Below are positions 1 through 7,691 of a stretch of DNA of 25,410 nucleotides, piece by piece. The notes below the pieces were generated by a model. The model did not search any database, was not told the DNA's origin, and saw only the letters and a program-made list of their open reading frames with translations. Within the stretch, counting starts at the first letter, position 1. Every line of letters begins with the position of its first letter. This stretch comes from JAPLMW01 sp964619675 (GTDB taxonomy: Bacteria > Planctomycetota > Phycisphaerae > Sedimentisphaerales > UBA12454), in the NCBI GenBank assembly GCA_964619675.1, contig CAZUEO010000033.1, positions 1 through 25,410 of the forward strand. The letters run 5' to 3'. A program made the translations under genes and the position numbers.

Positions 1-78
1 GCTATCGCCGCGGGTTCGATGGCCCGATTTATCGGTGCCGCAGGCACAGGCAAGGTCATACTGCGAATCCCGGCTTAA
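1..78 (+). CDS. C-terminal end of a protein cut by the window edge, possibly a medium-chain dehydrogenase
   Basis: Frame 1 is open from the first base for 25 codons and ends in TAA at 76-78. The last residues read GTGKVILRIPA, which resembles the final beta strand of medium-chain (zinc or quinone) alcohol dehydrogenases that end in GKxVLxx. Too little is left to name the enzyme, and there is no independent proof that it is coding apart from position and the ending. It is separated by 290 bp and a repeated leader element from the next gene, so it probably belongs to a different transcript. Confidence 0.35.
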   Translation, partial: AIAAGSMARFIGAAGTGKVILRIPA

Positions 79-368
79 GAGCTGAAGCTTTTCGTATGTG
101 TCAGGTTTTGATGCGACAAGCATAAGTTGGAATATAAACCGTAAATTCGATTTGGCAAGGGGCTTTAGCGAAAAATTTCAAGATAATAAACTCCTGAAAA
201 AGTCCTATAATAAAGACGCTTAAAAATCAAACAAGCTTTGCCATACGGTAAGCAGGAGTTTATCAGACATCTATAGATAAACGTTCAGAAACGATTGAAA
301 TTATACGATTTTAGAGTAAGAAGTGCTTTTATCGGGTAATGATAAAACATAAATAGAAGGGGTAAAAA
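79..368. other. 290-bp intergenic region holding copy A of the repeated leader element
   Basis: No convincing ORF. The right half (about 197-316) is copy A of the ~115-bp element also found at 4909-5028 and 10107-10226. An 11-bp perfect inverted repeat, ATAAACTCCTG at 186-196 and CAGGAGTTTAT at 253-263, is present in this copy only. A Shine-Dalgarno-like AGAAGGGG lies just ahead of the ATG at 369. Confidence 0.7.
197..316 (+). promoter_or_regulatory. Conserved leader element, copy A (ahead of the flavoprotein gene)
   Basis: Aligned by hand, positions 199-313 match copy B at 4911-5025 without any gap and with about 93 of 115 identities. The best conserved blocks are AGTCCYATAATAAA (201-214), TTAAAAAYC (220-228), GTTTATYAGACA (258-269) and TACGATTTTA (304-313). 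The centre, about 234-256, varies in sequence but can fold: GCTTTGCC (235-242), loop ATAC, GGTAAGC (247-253). The element could be a promoter with operator sites, a cis-acting RNA leader or a small RNA; the sequence alone does not decide. Distance from its end to the start codon is about 55 nt. Confidence 0.75.
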
Positions 369-1496
369 ATGTCCGCAGTAAGTACAGTTAGATCAGATTT
401 AAAGATGGTTTTTTCAAAATTAAGGATAAAAAACGTAGAGCTTGACAACAGGATTGTGTTTCCTCCCATTGCCACTAATTTTGCCGACGAGCAGGGATTT
501 GTCACAGAAAAGCTGATAAATTATCTGTGCAATATAGCCAGAGGCGGTGTCGGGTTCATAATCGTTGAAAATACAGCGGTGAATATGGAAGGGCGCAACC
601 TTCCAAGAGAACCACGTTTAGATGACGACAAGTATATCACAGGTTTCCGCCGGCTGGTCGATGAAATCCACGAAGCTGGAGCAAAGGTTTCAATCCAGCT
701 TCATCACGGCGGCCGTTCGTCATCGTCGAAAATTCACGGTTTCACTCCCGCCGGACCTTCTGCTACTGCCTGTCCGGTATTCAAGGAAATACCTCGTGCT
801 ATGACAAAAGATGATATTAAACGCACTATTAAAGATTTTGCACAGGCGGCCTTGCGGGCAAAGAAAGCCGGTGTTGATGCCGTGGAGATACACGGCGCAA
901 GCGGATTTCTTGTGGCGCAGTTTCTTTCTCCATATGCCAATAAGCGCACTGATGAATATGGTGGCAGCTTAGAGAATCGATTAAGGTTCCCGTTGGAACT
1001 GATTAGGGAAGTGAGGAAAGCCGTTGGGCCAGATTTCGTAATCGGCTATCGTTTTTCAGGCGATGAGTTTATTGCCGAAGGTCTATCTCTTGAAGACCAT
1101 AAGGAAATAGCGCCACAGCTTGTAAAGGCAGGGGTAGATTTGCTGCACGTTACAGCCGGCGTATTGGAGAATTTTGCGGAGGTTGGTATTGTTACTTTCG
1201 ACAAGAAGTCGGAAGGCTGGCACAATTACATTGCCGCCGGTATCAGGGAAGTCGTGGATGTTCCGGTAATTACGGTAGGAAAAATTGTTTCATTAACAGC
1301 CGCCCAAGAGGCGCTGGAAAATAATCAGGCAGACCTTGTCGCAATCGGTCGCGCTCTTATCGCAGACCCTGAATTGGTAAATAAATGCGGGCAAGGCAAA
1401 TTTGCAGATATTGTTAAATGTAAACAGTGTAATGGATGTATTAAGACGCTTTACTCCGAAGGTGTAATGCGATGTGAAGTAAATCCGAATATATAG
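369..1496 (+). CDS. Old Yellow Enzyme family NADH:flavin oxidoreductase with [4Fe-4S] motif, barrel domain only
   Basis: An FMN-dependent TIM-barrel oxidoreductase of the 2,4-dienoyl-CoA reductase / BaiCD / trimethylamine dehydrogenase branch, expected to reduce activated C=C bonds or a related substrate in the cytoplasm. Typical motifs are QLHHGGR around residue 110, the family signature from EIHGASG through LSPYANKRTDEYGGS, and a C-terminal AIGRALIADPEL phosphate-binding segment. The protein ends with Cys351-X2-Cys354-X2-Cys357-X11-Cys369 followed by EVNPNI, the iron-sulphur motif of this branch. Large family members continue for about 270 residues with FAD and NAD(P)H domains; here a stop codon follows immediately, so electrons must come from another protein. 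The start at 369 has a good ribosome site (AGAAGGGG). A later Met13 (MVFSKLRIKN) would also fit the family N-terminus. First gene of a probable four-gene set behind leader copy A. Confidence 0.9.
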   Translation: MSAVSTVRSDLKMVFSKLRIKNVELDNRIVFPPIATNFADEQGFVTEKLINYLCNIARGGVGFIIVENTAVNMEGRNLPREPRLDDDKYITGFRRLVDEIHEAGAKVSIQLHHGGRSSSSKIHGFTPAGPSATACPVFKEIPRAMTKDDIKRTIKDFAQAALRAKKAGVDAVEIHGASGFLVAQFLSPYANKRTDEYGGSLENRLRFPLELIREVRKAVGPDFVIGYRFSGDEFIAEGLSLEDHKEIAPQLVKAGVDLLHVTAGVLENFAEVGIVTFDKKSEGWHNYIAAGIREVVDVPVITVGKIVSLTAAQEALENNQADLVAIGRALIADPELVNKCGQGKFADIVKCKQCNGCIKTLYSEGVMRCEVNPNI

Positions 1497-1521
1497 AATC
1501 AAAAATAGAAAGGAGCATAGT

Positions 1522-2064
1522 ATGGATCCGTTACTTTCAGGAGCTTTGACAGTGGGGATTTTTGCAGGGCTGTGGGCTTATGGATCTACCCTTATAAATA
1601 TTCCCGCGTGGACGGCATTTTTAGGCTGGGCGGTTTTTTATGCAGCGGGAGGCAGACTGGACGGTCTCAGAAAGGGGGTACCTTCCTGTTTGATAGGGGT
1701 ATTCTGGGCATGGGCAGCGGTGTCAGTGTGGTCGAAGGTTGCTCCTCAGAATGTTCCCGTGCTTTGTGTAATAGTGTCAGTTATATCCTTTATTCTTGTT
1801 TATGAATCAAGAATAGAAGCCCTTTTCTCTTTTGTGCCGGGCTCTTTTGTCGGCGCATCGACTTACTTTGCGGCCATAAGTTCAGGAGCAGGTGCACCTC
1901 AGGTGGTAGGGGGATTAATTTGCGGTCTGGCAATAGGATTTGTTCAGCAGAATGTGGCCATTGCTTTGACAAAGAAAAAGAAAAAGGAAAAACAGGAGGT
2001 AAATAAAGTATCGTTAAAAGAACAGCATAAGGAGGTAGAACGTGAGAGCATTACGGTGGCATAG
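1522..2064 (+). CDS. DUF1097 family inner-membrane protein
   Basis: A 180-residue protein with about five hydrophobic segments (roughly residues 5-25, 29-45, 52-70, 79-96 and 100-145) and a charged C-terminal tail with a run of five lysines. The pattern and the motif WTAFLGWAVFYAAGG near residue 31 fit the DUF1097 (YcdZ-like) family, whose function is unknown to me. A clear AAGGAG ribosome site precedes the ATG, 25 nt after the flavoprotein stop. The 3' end overlaps the next gene by 23 nt, and the ribosome site of that gene (AAGGAGGT at about 2030-2037) is inside this gene, which suggests coupled translation. Its place between two oxidoreductases hints at a role in uptake or efflux of their substrate, but that is a guess. 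Confidence 0.75.
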   Translation: MDPLLSGALTVGIFAGLWAYGSTLINIPAWTAFLGWAVFYAAGGRLDGLRKGVPSCLIGVFWAWAAVSVWSKVAPQNVPVLCVIVSVISFILVYESRIEALFSFVPGSFVGASTYFAAISSGAGAPQVVGGLICGLAIGFVQQNVAIALTKKKKKEKQEVNKVSLKEQHKEVERESITVA

Positions 2065-3121
2065 CAGAGAAAATGTAAAGGTTGATGATATTCCAGTGCC
2101 GATACCCGGCCCTGATGAGGTGTTGATTAAGGTTATGTTTTCAGGGATATGCGGCTCGGAGGTCCATGAGTATTTTTCCGGGCCTCTTTACATTCCACTT
2201 GAGCCTCATCCGCTTACCGGGACATGTGCGCCTCAGACTTTAGGGCATGAATTTGGCGGCAGGATTGCCAAGATAGGTTCCGAAGTAAAGGGACTTGCTG
2301 AAGGTGCTCTGGTTGCGGTAAATCCTGCTTTGTCGTGTGGTAAATGTAAGCCGTGCCTTCGGAACCGTCCCAATATGTGTGAAAAGTTGGCTGTTTATGG
2401 ACTCATCGGCGATGGAGGGCATGCTGAATTTGCAGTGGTTAAGGCTGCTAACTGTGTGCCTGTCCCTCCGGATGTGCCGCCCGAGTATATTGCTTTTGGC
2501 GAACCTGCCGCCGTATCTTTTCACGCAGTCAATCAGGCTCAAATTCAACCCGGTTCAACAGTGGTTGTTTTAGGCGGCGGACCTATTGGTCAACTGGTGA
2601 CACAGTATGCCAAGCTGGCGGGGGCAGGCAAGGTTTTTGTGACGGAAATAGCCGCGAACCGTATTGATGTAGCAGAAAAAATCGGTGCGGCTGATAAAGT
2701 GTTTAACCCGGTTGAGGTTGACATTTCAGAGGCTATTATGTCCGAAACGGATGGCCAGGGGGCCGACTATGCTATCGAGTGCTGCGGCGGAAGTAAAACA
2801 GGGATGCTTGCGGATACTGCAGCTCAGGCAATAGAATTAACCCGTTGGGAAGGTACTACGGTAATTGTAGGAGGATTTGCGGAATCGACGGATTTTAACT
2901 TCAACAATATTGTAATGATGCAGCGAAAAGTAATTGGTTCCTGGACCTGGGATGGTCGGGAAGAATATACCAAAGCAGTGCAGATGTTCATAGAAGAAAA
3001 GGTTAAGGTATTGCCCCTGATTACTCGAAAGGTCCGAATCGAAAATGCAGTTGAAGACGGTATTTTGGCACTGCGTTTTCACAAGGATGAACAGGTGAAG
3101 GTATTGGTGGATTTAACTTAA
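2042..3121 (+). CDS. Zinc-dependent medium-chain dehydrogenase, 2,3-butanediol / sorbitol dehydrogenase type
   Basis: An NAD-dependent alcohol/polyol dehydrogenase of 359 residues, the usual family length. Catalytic zinc ligands are visible as Cys37 (GICGSEVHEY) and His69-Glu70 (TLGHEFGG). The structural zinc lobe is Cys99, Cys102, Cys105 and Cys113. The Rossmann motif is VLGGGPIG near residue 180. The segment around residues 35-73 (GICGSxxHEYxxGP then HPLTG...TLGHEF) is closest to (R,R)-butanediol dehydrogenase, but substrate cannot be fixed from sequence. The start is GTG, chosen because AAGGAGGT sits 4 nt upstream; it overlaps the DUF1097 gene by 23 nt. It is followed after 12 nt by a histidine kinase gene, so enzyme and sensor are probably co-transcribed. 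Confidence 0.88.
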   Translation: MRALRWHSRENVKVDDIPVPIPGPDEVLIKVMFSGICGSEVHEYFSGPLYIPLEPHPLTGTCAPQTLGHEFGGRIAKIGSEVKGLAEGALVAVNPALSCGKCKPCLRNRPNMCEKLAVYGLIGDGGHAEFAVVKAANCVPVPPDVPPEYIAFGEPAAVSFHAVNQAQIQPGSTVVVLGGGPIGQLVTQYAKLAGAGKVFVTEIAANRIDVAEKIGAADKVFNPVEVDISEAIMSETDGQGADYAIECCGGSKTGMLADTAAQAIELTRWEGTTVIVGGFAESTDFNFNNIVMMQRKVIGSWTWDGREEYTKAVQMFIEEKVKVLPLITRKVRIENAVEDGILALRFHKDEQVKVLVDLT

Positions 3122-3133
3122 AGCAAACCGGCA

Positions 3134-4894
3134 ATGGATAATTACAGGAAGGTTTTAACCAACAGGTTTATAGCGCAGGAGAAAAGCGCTCGCTGGGCTG
3201 CTGATTCATTCCAGGTAACAACTCTGGATGAGCTGCTGGACCGGGCTGCATCCAACATAGCCGGTCAGTATGAAAACTCAATTTGCGTTCTGCTGCTTGT
3301 TGAAGAGGACAGCCTGGTGATTAAATCGGCCGCAGGGCTGGACCTTAATACAGTTGAGCATAAGCGAATACCAATTGGTAAGAGTCTTTCCGGCAGATTG
3401 GTAAAACACGGAGAACCAAAGCTGTTCTCCGATGTATCCGGGATTATTGGTACAATTGGCGATAATATGGAACCTTATTATTGTGGTTCAATGATTTCCA
3501 CTCCGCTTGTTTTTAACAAAAAGGTTATTGGCCTGCTTAATGTGTATCGCCCGGCTCCGTCTGCATCGTTTTCTTTTGATGATTTTAATATAATTATAAC
3601 TTATGGCAGTCAGACCGCCTTTGCCATTGAAAGCCAGCGGCTTGTTGATAAGCGTACAGAGGAGCTTAAAGAGGCCCAGGCGACATTGGTGCAGTTGAAC
3701 GAACAGTTGCGGCAGGACATTGAGGCACGCGAGAAAGCAGAAAACGAACTTCGCTATAGTGAAGCACGGTTTAAGCAAATCGTTAGTAACGCTTCCGAGT
3801 GGATATGGGAGGTTGATACGAAGGGTTTATATACCTATTCAAGCCCTATTGTTGAGAATTTGCTTGGGTTTACGCCTCAGGAAGTTGTCGGTAAGAAGTA
3901 TTTCTACGACCTGTTTACAGATAAAGACAGAGATGAGTTAAAAAGATTGGCATTTGAAGGATTTGCAGCAAAACAAGCCTTCAAAGGTTTTCTGAACGCG
4001 AATGTACACAAAGACGGTCGAATTGTCTGGTTGATGACCAGCGGGGTGCCCATGCTCGATAATAATGGCAACCTTGTCGGCTACAGAGGTTCAGATATAG
4101 ATATTACCCGCCAAAAAGAGACGGAAGAGATGATGAAAAGACTGAATCAGGACTTGGCAGATACCGTATCAGATCTCGAAGAGGCAAACCAGGAGATGAG
4201 GGATTTTTTGAATGTGGCGTCTCACGACCTTCGTGAGCCTTTGCGCAAGATAGTTTCGTTTGGCAGGCTTCTGGAGAATTCTCTTGCTGACAGGCTTGCT
4301 GACGACGATCTGGAGAATCTTAGATTTATGATAGAAGGCTCAGTGCGTATGACAAAAATGATTAAGGGGCTTTTAACTTATTCAAAGATAAGTACGCAAA
4401 CACAACCCAAGCAGGCCGTTGACCTTAATGAGATTGTAAGACATTTGCAGGAGATAGAACTTGCTGTGTTGATTGAAGAAGAACAGGTGACTATCGAATC
4501 GCAGTCGCTGCCCTGTGTTAAGGCCGACCCTGTCCAGATTAGAGAGCTTATGCAGAACCTTATAGTAAACGGCATTGAGTATCAGAAAAAGGGAAATACG
4601 CCTCGTATAATTATAGCCTCTAAACCTGCTGCCGACGGTATGGTCAGAATAGAGGTGACGGATAATGGTATCGGGGTCGCGCCGGAGTATCTGCAGTCTA
4701 TCTTTGTAATATTCAGACGCCTTCACAGCAGAGATGAGTATAAGGGCACAGGTATCGGCCTTACTATTTGCAAGAAGATTGTGGAGCGGCACGGCGGGAA
4801 AATCGGTGTCGAATCGGAGCATGGCAAAGGTTCCACGTTCTGGTTTACAATGCCGGCTGCGCAAAAGATGGCAGTTACAGCAGCAGGAGTTTAG
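3134..4894 (+). CDS. Cytoplasmic GAF-PAS sensor histidine kinase
   Basis: A 586-residue sensor kinase without membrane segments. In order: GAF domain (about 25-170), a coiled coil rich in Glu/Gln (about 172-210), a PAS domain with PAC (about 208-330, ending GYRGSDIDITRQKE), then HisKA with the phosphate-accepting His364 in ASHDLREPLRKI, and an HATPase domain with the N box LMQNLIVNG, G1 DNGIGV, F box and G2 GTGIGL. The DLREPLRKI H box is the cyanophytochrome-like type that often works with Rcp1-type response regulators, two of which lie at 10460 and 10949. The kinase core is very like that of the second kinase (7692-10133), while the sensor half is unrelated. The gene starts 12 nt after the dehydrogenase with only a weak ribosome site. 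GAF-PAS input suggests an internal signal such as redox state or a metabolite. Confidence 0.92.
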   Translation: MDNYRKVLTNRFIAQEKSARWAADSFQVTTLDELLDRAASNIAGQYENSICVLLLVEEDSLVIKSAAGLDLNTVEHKRIPIGKSLSGRLVKHGEPKLFSDVSGIIGTIGDNMEPYYCGSMISTPLVFNKKVIGLLNVYRPAPSASFSFDDFNIIITYGSQTAFAIESQRLVDKRTEELKEAQATLVQLNEQLRQDIEAREKAENELRYSEARFKQIVSNASEWIWEVDTKGLYTYSSPIVENLLGFTPQEVVGKKYFYDLFTDKDRDELKRLAFEGFAAKQAFKGFLNANVHKDGRIVWLMTSGVPMLDNNGNLVGYRGSDIDITRQKETEEMMKRLNQDLADTVSDLEEANQEMRDFLNVASHDLREPLRKIVSFGRLLENSLADRLADDDLENLRFMIEGSVRMTKMIKGLLTYSKISTQTQPKQAVDLNEIVRHLQEIELAVLIEEEQVTIESQSLPCVKADPVQIRELMQNLIVNGIEYQKKGNTPRIIIASKPAADGMVRIEVTDNGIGVAPEYLQSIFVIFRRLHSRDEYKGTGIGLTICKKIVERHGGKIGVESEHGKGSTFWFTMPAAQKMAVTAAGV

Positions 4895-5129
4895 ATTATA
4901 TAGTCTTAAGAAAGTCCCATAATAAAGATGCTTAAAAACCAAACAGGATTTGCTGTATGATACACTGGAGTTTATTAGACACCTGTAAATAAAGATTAAG
5001 AAATGGTTGAAATCATACGATTTTAAGTAATAGGTGATGCATAAAAAGCTTATGTTAAAGCGGGGTCAGTGTGAGTTTGCCTGACAGGCAGTAAAAGCAA
5101 TATTTGCATTATATAAAAGGAGAATAATC
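4895..5129. other. 235-bp intergenic region holding leader copy B
   Basis: Contains leader copy B (about 4909-5028), a small hairpin TGCCT-GAC-AGGCA at 5078-5090 and the ribosome site AAGGAG ahead of the ATG at 5130. No ORF or T-tailed terminator is seen between the kinase stop and the element, so read-through from the kinase gene is possible. Confidence 0.7.
4909..5028 (+). promoter_or_regulatory. Conserved leader element, copy B (ahead of the binding-protein genes)
   Basis: Same element as at 197-316, aligned with a constant offset of 4712 and no gaps over 115 bp. Here GTC-CCA-TAATAAA (4914-4926) can pair with TTTATTAGAC (4971-4980) as a 10-bp stem with a 3-nt bulge. AAACC (4936-4940) can pair alternatively with GG-A-GTTT, using the same T residues. 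The variable centre holds TGTA-TGA-TACA (4954-4964). The TTGAAA at 5007-5012 also occurs in copy A and could be part of a promoter, but no convincing -10 partner is common to all copies. Confidence 0.75.
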
Positions 5130-6365
5130 ATGATAACAAGAATAATAAAAAGTATTCTTTTGTTGATATATCTTTGCCTTATTTGTTCAATTATCCGCGC
5201 TGATCAGCCGGCGCCGCCAGTAGCGGCAGAAAAGGAGAAAACCGAAATTCTTATCGGTGCACATCTTCCCCTTAGCGGAGCCTTGGCGATGGCATCGGTT
5301 GAGCAGAAGTGGGCTTATGAAAAGGCTTTAGAGGACGTTAATAAGGCCGGCGGTATCTATGTAAAGGAATATGGCAGGAAGCTTCCGGTAAGGCTTATCA
5401 TAATGGATGATGAAACAGACCCTATGAAAGCGGCTGAGGTTGTTGAACGGCTGATTACACAGACGAAAGTGGATCTTGTTTTAAGCGGCTTTACAGGGGC
5501 TCATGGAGTGCTGCCGGGAATGATTACAGCGGAAAAATATCATAAATATTATCATGGCTCGGTCATCTGGGTTCCTGATTTTCTGGAGCATAACTTTCAA
5601 TGGGGCACGATGTATTTCTTTGATATGGCTCAGGGCGGGGCTATAACCTTTGAGATATGGAACTCGCTGCCCGAAGACCAGCGGCCTAAAAATCCCGCTA
5701 TCTTTGTGGAAGATACTTCTGATGGCAAGCAGATTGGCGAACTTTGGGCGTCGCTTGCTGAAAAGTACGGCTATAAAATAGCGATGAAGGAAACTCTGGT
5801 TGTGGCCTCCAAGGATTTCACGCCGCAGCTTGTCAATGCCAAATCAAATGGCGTAGATGCGATTATCCTTCTTGCCAATACAGAGGAAGCCGCAACGCTG
5901 GTTCGTCAAATGAAGAAAATGAATTTCAGTGTGAAATTCTTCAGCGGAATGAAGGGCACCTGGGCGACGGAATTTTATCAGGCACTGGGAAAAGATGCTG
6001 ATTACGTTTTATGTGATGGTTTCTGGTCTATGGATTACCCGTTTGCCGGGGCTAAGGAGCTGGGCGAGCGCTTCCACAAGGAGTTCGGGAGATATTCCGT
6101 TAGTGCCGGTATGTATTATGCCGTTTGTCAGATTTTGTGGCAGGCTATCGAGAAGGCAGGGACGCTTGATTCAGCAAAAATTCGCCAGGCCGTATTGGAC
6201 AATGAATTTAATACGGTGATGGGCAAGGTGGATTATGATGAAAGAGGAATTGCATTGTTCCCTCTGGCGGAGTTTCAGTGGTGGGATGGAAAGCAGCAGG
6301 TTATTTATCCTCTCGAGTATTCAAAGTTCAAGGTCAGGGTTATGCCGCCATGGGACACAAGGTAA
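5130..6365 (+). CDS. Periplasmic ligand-binding protein, branched-chain amino acid (LivK / Peripla_BP_6) type, copy 1
   Basis: A 411-residue exported binding protein of the type I periplasmic fold. The N-terminus has a basic start and a hydrophobic run (residues 5-22) ending in RADQPAPP, a plausible signal-peptidase site; no lipobox is apparent. The mature part opens with EILIGAHLPLSGALA, the typical first strand and ligand loop of the family, and continues with VKLxxxDDET-like and AIILLANTEE segments. It is followed 33 nt later by a paralogue that is about four-fifths identical. No permease or ATPase gene of an ABC importer lies in the window, while a kinase with a periplasmic Cache-like domain is next but one. 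It may therefore act as a ligand sensor feeding the kinase rather than in transport, or it may use a transporter encoded elsewhere. A strong AAGGAG site supports the ATG start. Confidence 0.88.
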   Translation: MITRIIKSILLLIYLCLICSIIRADQPAPPVAAEKEKTEILIGAHLPLSGALAMASVEQKWAYEKALEDVNKAGGIYVKEYGRKLPVRLIIMDDETDPMKAAEVVERLITQTKVDLVLSGFTGAHGVLPGMITAEKYHKYYHGSVIWVPDFLEHNFQWGTMYFFDMAQGGAITFEIWNSLPEDQRPKNPAIFVEDTSDGKQIGELWASLAEKYGYKIAMKETLVVASKDFTPQLVNAKSNGVDAIILLANTEEAATLVRQMKKMNFSVKFFSGMKGTWATEFYQALGKDADYVLCDGFWSMDYPFAGAKELGERFHKEFGRYSVSAGMYYAVCQILWQAIEKAGTLDSAKIRQAVLDNEFNTVMGKVDYDERGIALFPLAEFQWWDGKQQVIYPLEYSKFKVRVMPPWDTR

Positions 6366-6398
6366 AACGGCGTTTAATTATATGAAGGGAGAATAATC

Positions 6399-7634
6399 AT
6401 GATGACGAGAATAATAAAAAGTATCCTTTTGCTGATACTTCTTTGCTTTATTTGCTCAATTACTCTGGCTGACGAATCGGTGCCGGCGGCAGCGGCAGAA
6501 AAGGAGAAAACTGAAATCCTTATCGGTGCACATCTTCCCCTTAGCGGGAGCTTAGCGATGATAGCGGTTGAGCAGAAGTGGGCTTATGAAAAGGCTGTCC
6601 AGGATGTTAATAAGGCCGGCGGTATCTATGTAAAAGAATATGGCAGGAAGCTTCCGGTAAGGCTTGTCATAATGGATGACGAAACTAATCCTAAAAAGGC
6701 AGATGAGGTTGTTAAACAACTGATTACCCAGACAAAGGTGGATGTTCTTTTAAGCGGTCATTCGGGAGCCTATGGTGTGATTCCGGGGCTGATTGCAGCG
6801 GAGAAATATCATAAATATTATCATGGAACGGTTATCTGGGTTCCTGATTTTCTGGAGCATAATTTTCAATGGGGCACGATGTATTTCTTTGATATGGCTC
6901 AGGGCGGTGCAATGGCTTTCGAGATATGGAACTCGCTGCCCGAGGACCAGCGTCCTAAAAAGCCGGCTATTTTCGTGGAAGATACCTTTGACGGCAGGCA
7001 AATAGGTGGTCTGTGGGTGGAACTCGCCGAGAAATACGGATATAAAATCGTGTTGTGGGAATCTATGAGCATAGGCGCCAGGGATTTCAAGCCGCAAATT
7101 GCCGAGGCCAAGTCAAATGGCGTGGATGCGATTATCCTTCTTGCCAATACGGAAGAAACCATAACGCTGGTTCGTCAAATGAAAGAAATGAATTTCAGTG
7201 TGAAATTCTTCAGTGGGCTGAAGGGCACCTGGGCAACAGAGTTCTATAAGGCACTGGGGAAAGATGCTGATTATATTTTATGTGATGGTTTCTGGTCTAT
7301 GGATTACCCGTTTGCCGGGGCTAAGGAGCTGGGCGAACAATTCCACGAGGAATTCGGGAAATATTCTGTTAGTGTTGGTATGTATTATGCCCTTTGTCAG
7401 ATTTTGTGGCAGGCAATCGAAAGAGCCGGGACGCTTGATTCAGCTAAGATTCGCCAGGCCGTATTGAATAACGAGTTTGATACGGTGATGGGCAAGGTGG
7501 ATTATGACGACAGAGGCGTTGCATTGTTTCGTCTGGCAGAGTTTCAATGGTGGAATGGAAAGCAGGAGCTTGTCTATCCTCTCGAGCGCTCGAAATTCGA
7601 AGTTATGATTGCACCGCCGTGGGACAGTCGTTAG
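6399..7634 (+). CDS. Periplasmic ligand-binding protein, branched-chain amino acid (LivK / Peripla_BP_6) type, copy 2
   Basis: Same length (411 residues) and domain layout as the preceding gene, with a signal peptide ending LADESVP and the same EILIGAHLPLSGSLA opening. The duplication includes the ribosome-site leader: both genes are preceded by GGAGAATAATC directly before the ATG, so the copy arose by tandem duplication of gene plus leader. Differences cluster in the loops after residue 120 (SGFTGAHGVLPG versus SGHSGAYGVIPG) and around residues 225-235, which include positions expected near the ligand cleft. The two copies may thus bind different ligands. Between this gene and the next kinase gene is a 57-nt gap with a short hairpin ACAGA-TTAG-TCTGT (7654-7667) but no T-run, so co-transcription with the kinase is likely. 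Confidence 0.88.
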   Translation: MMTRIIKSILLLILLCFICSITLADESVPAAAAEKEKTEILIGAHLPLSGSLAMIAVEQKWAYEKAVQDVNKAGGIYVKEYGRKLPVRLVIMDDETNPKKADEVVKQLITQTKVDVLLSGHSGAYGVIPGLIAAEKYHKYYHGTVIWVPDFLEHNFQWGTMYFFDMAQGGAMAFEIWNSLPEDQRPKKPAIFVEDTFDGRQIGGLWVELAEKYGYKIVLWESMSIGARDFKPQIAEAKSNGVDAIILLANTEETITLVRQMKEMNFSVKFFSGLKGTWATEFYKALGKDADYILCDGFWSMDYPFAGAKELGEQFHEEFGKYSVSVGMYYALCQILWQAIERAGTLDSAKIRQAVLNNEFDTVMGKVDYDDRGVALFRLAEFQWWNGKQELVYPLERSKFEVMIAPPWDSR

Positions 7635-7691
7635 GAAAGGCCTGTGAGTGCGGACAGATTAGTCTGTTGTGCTGAAGTAAAAGGTTTTTAA

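Noticed and set aside
151..172. Sigma-54 type promoter (TTGGCA...) ahead of the flavoprotein
   Set aside because: The -12 part does not match TTGC at the required spacing, and the other copies of the leader have no such motif.
197..316. Leader element as a transposable MITE
   Set aside because: Only copy A has a clear inverted repeat near its edge, no target-site duplication is seen, and all three copies have the same orientation and position before gene sets. Not fully excluded.
4382..4942. 186-codon open frame on the - strand, with a similar frame at 9642-10097
   Set aside because: Both are antisense shadows of the same conserved kinase core, which explains why they resemble each other.
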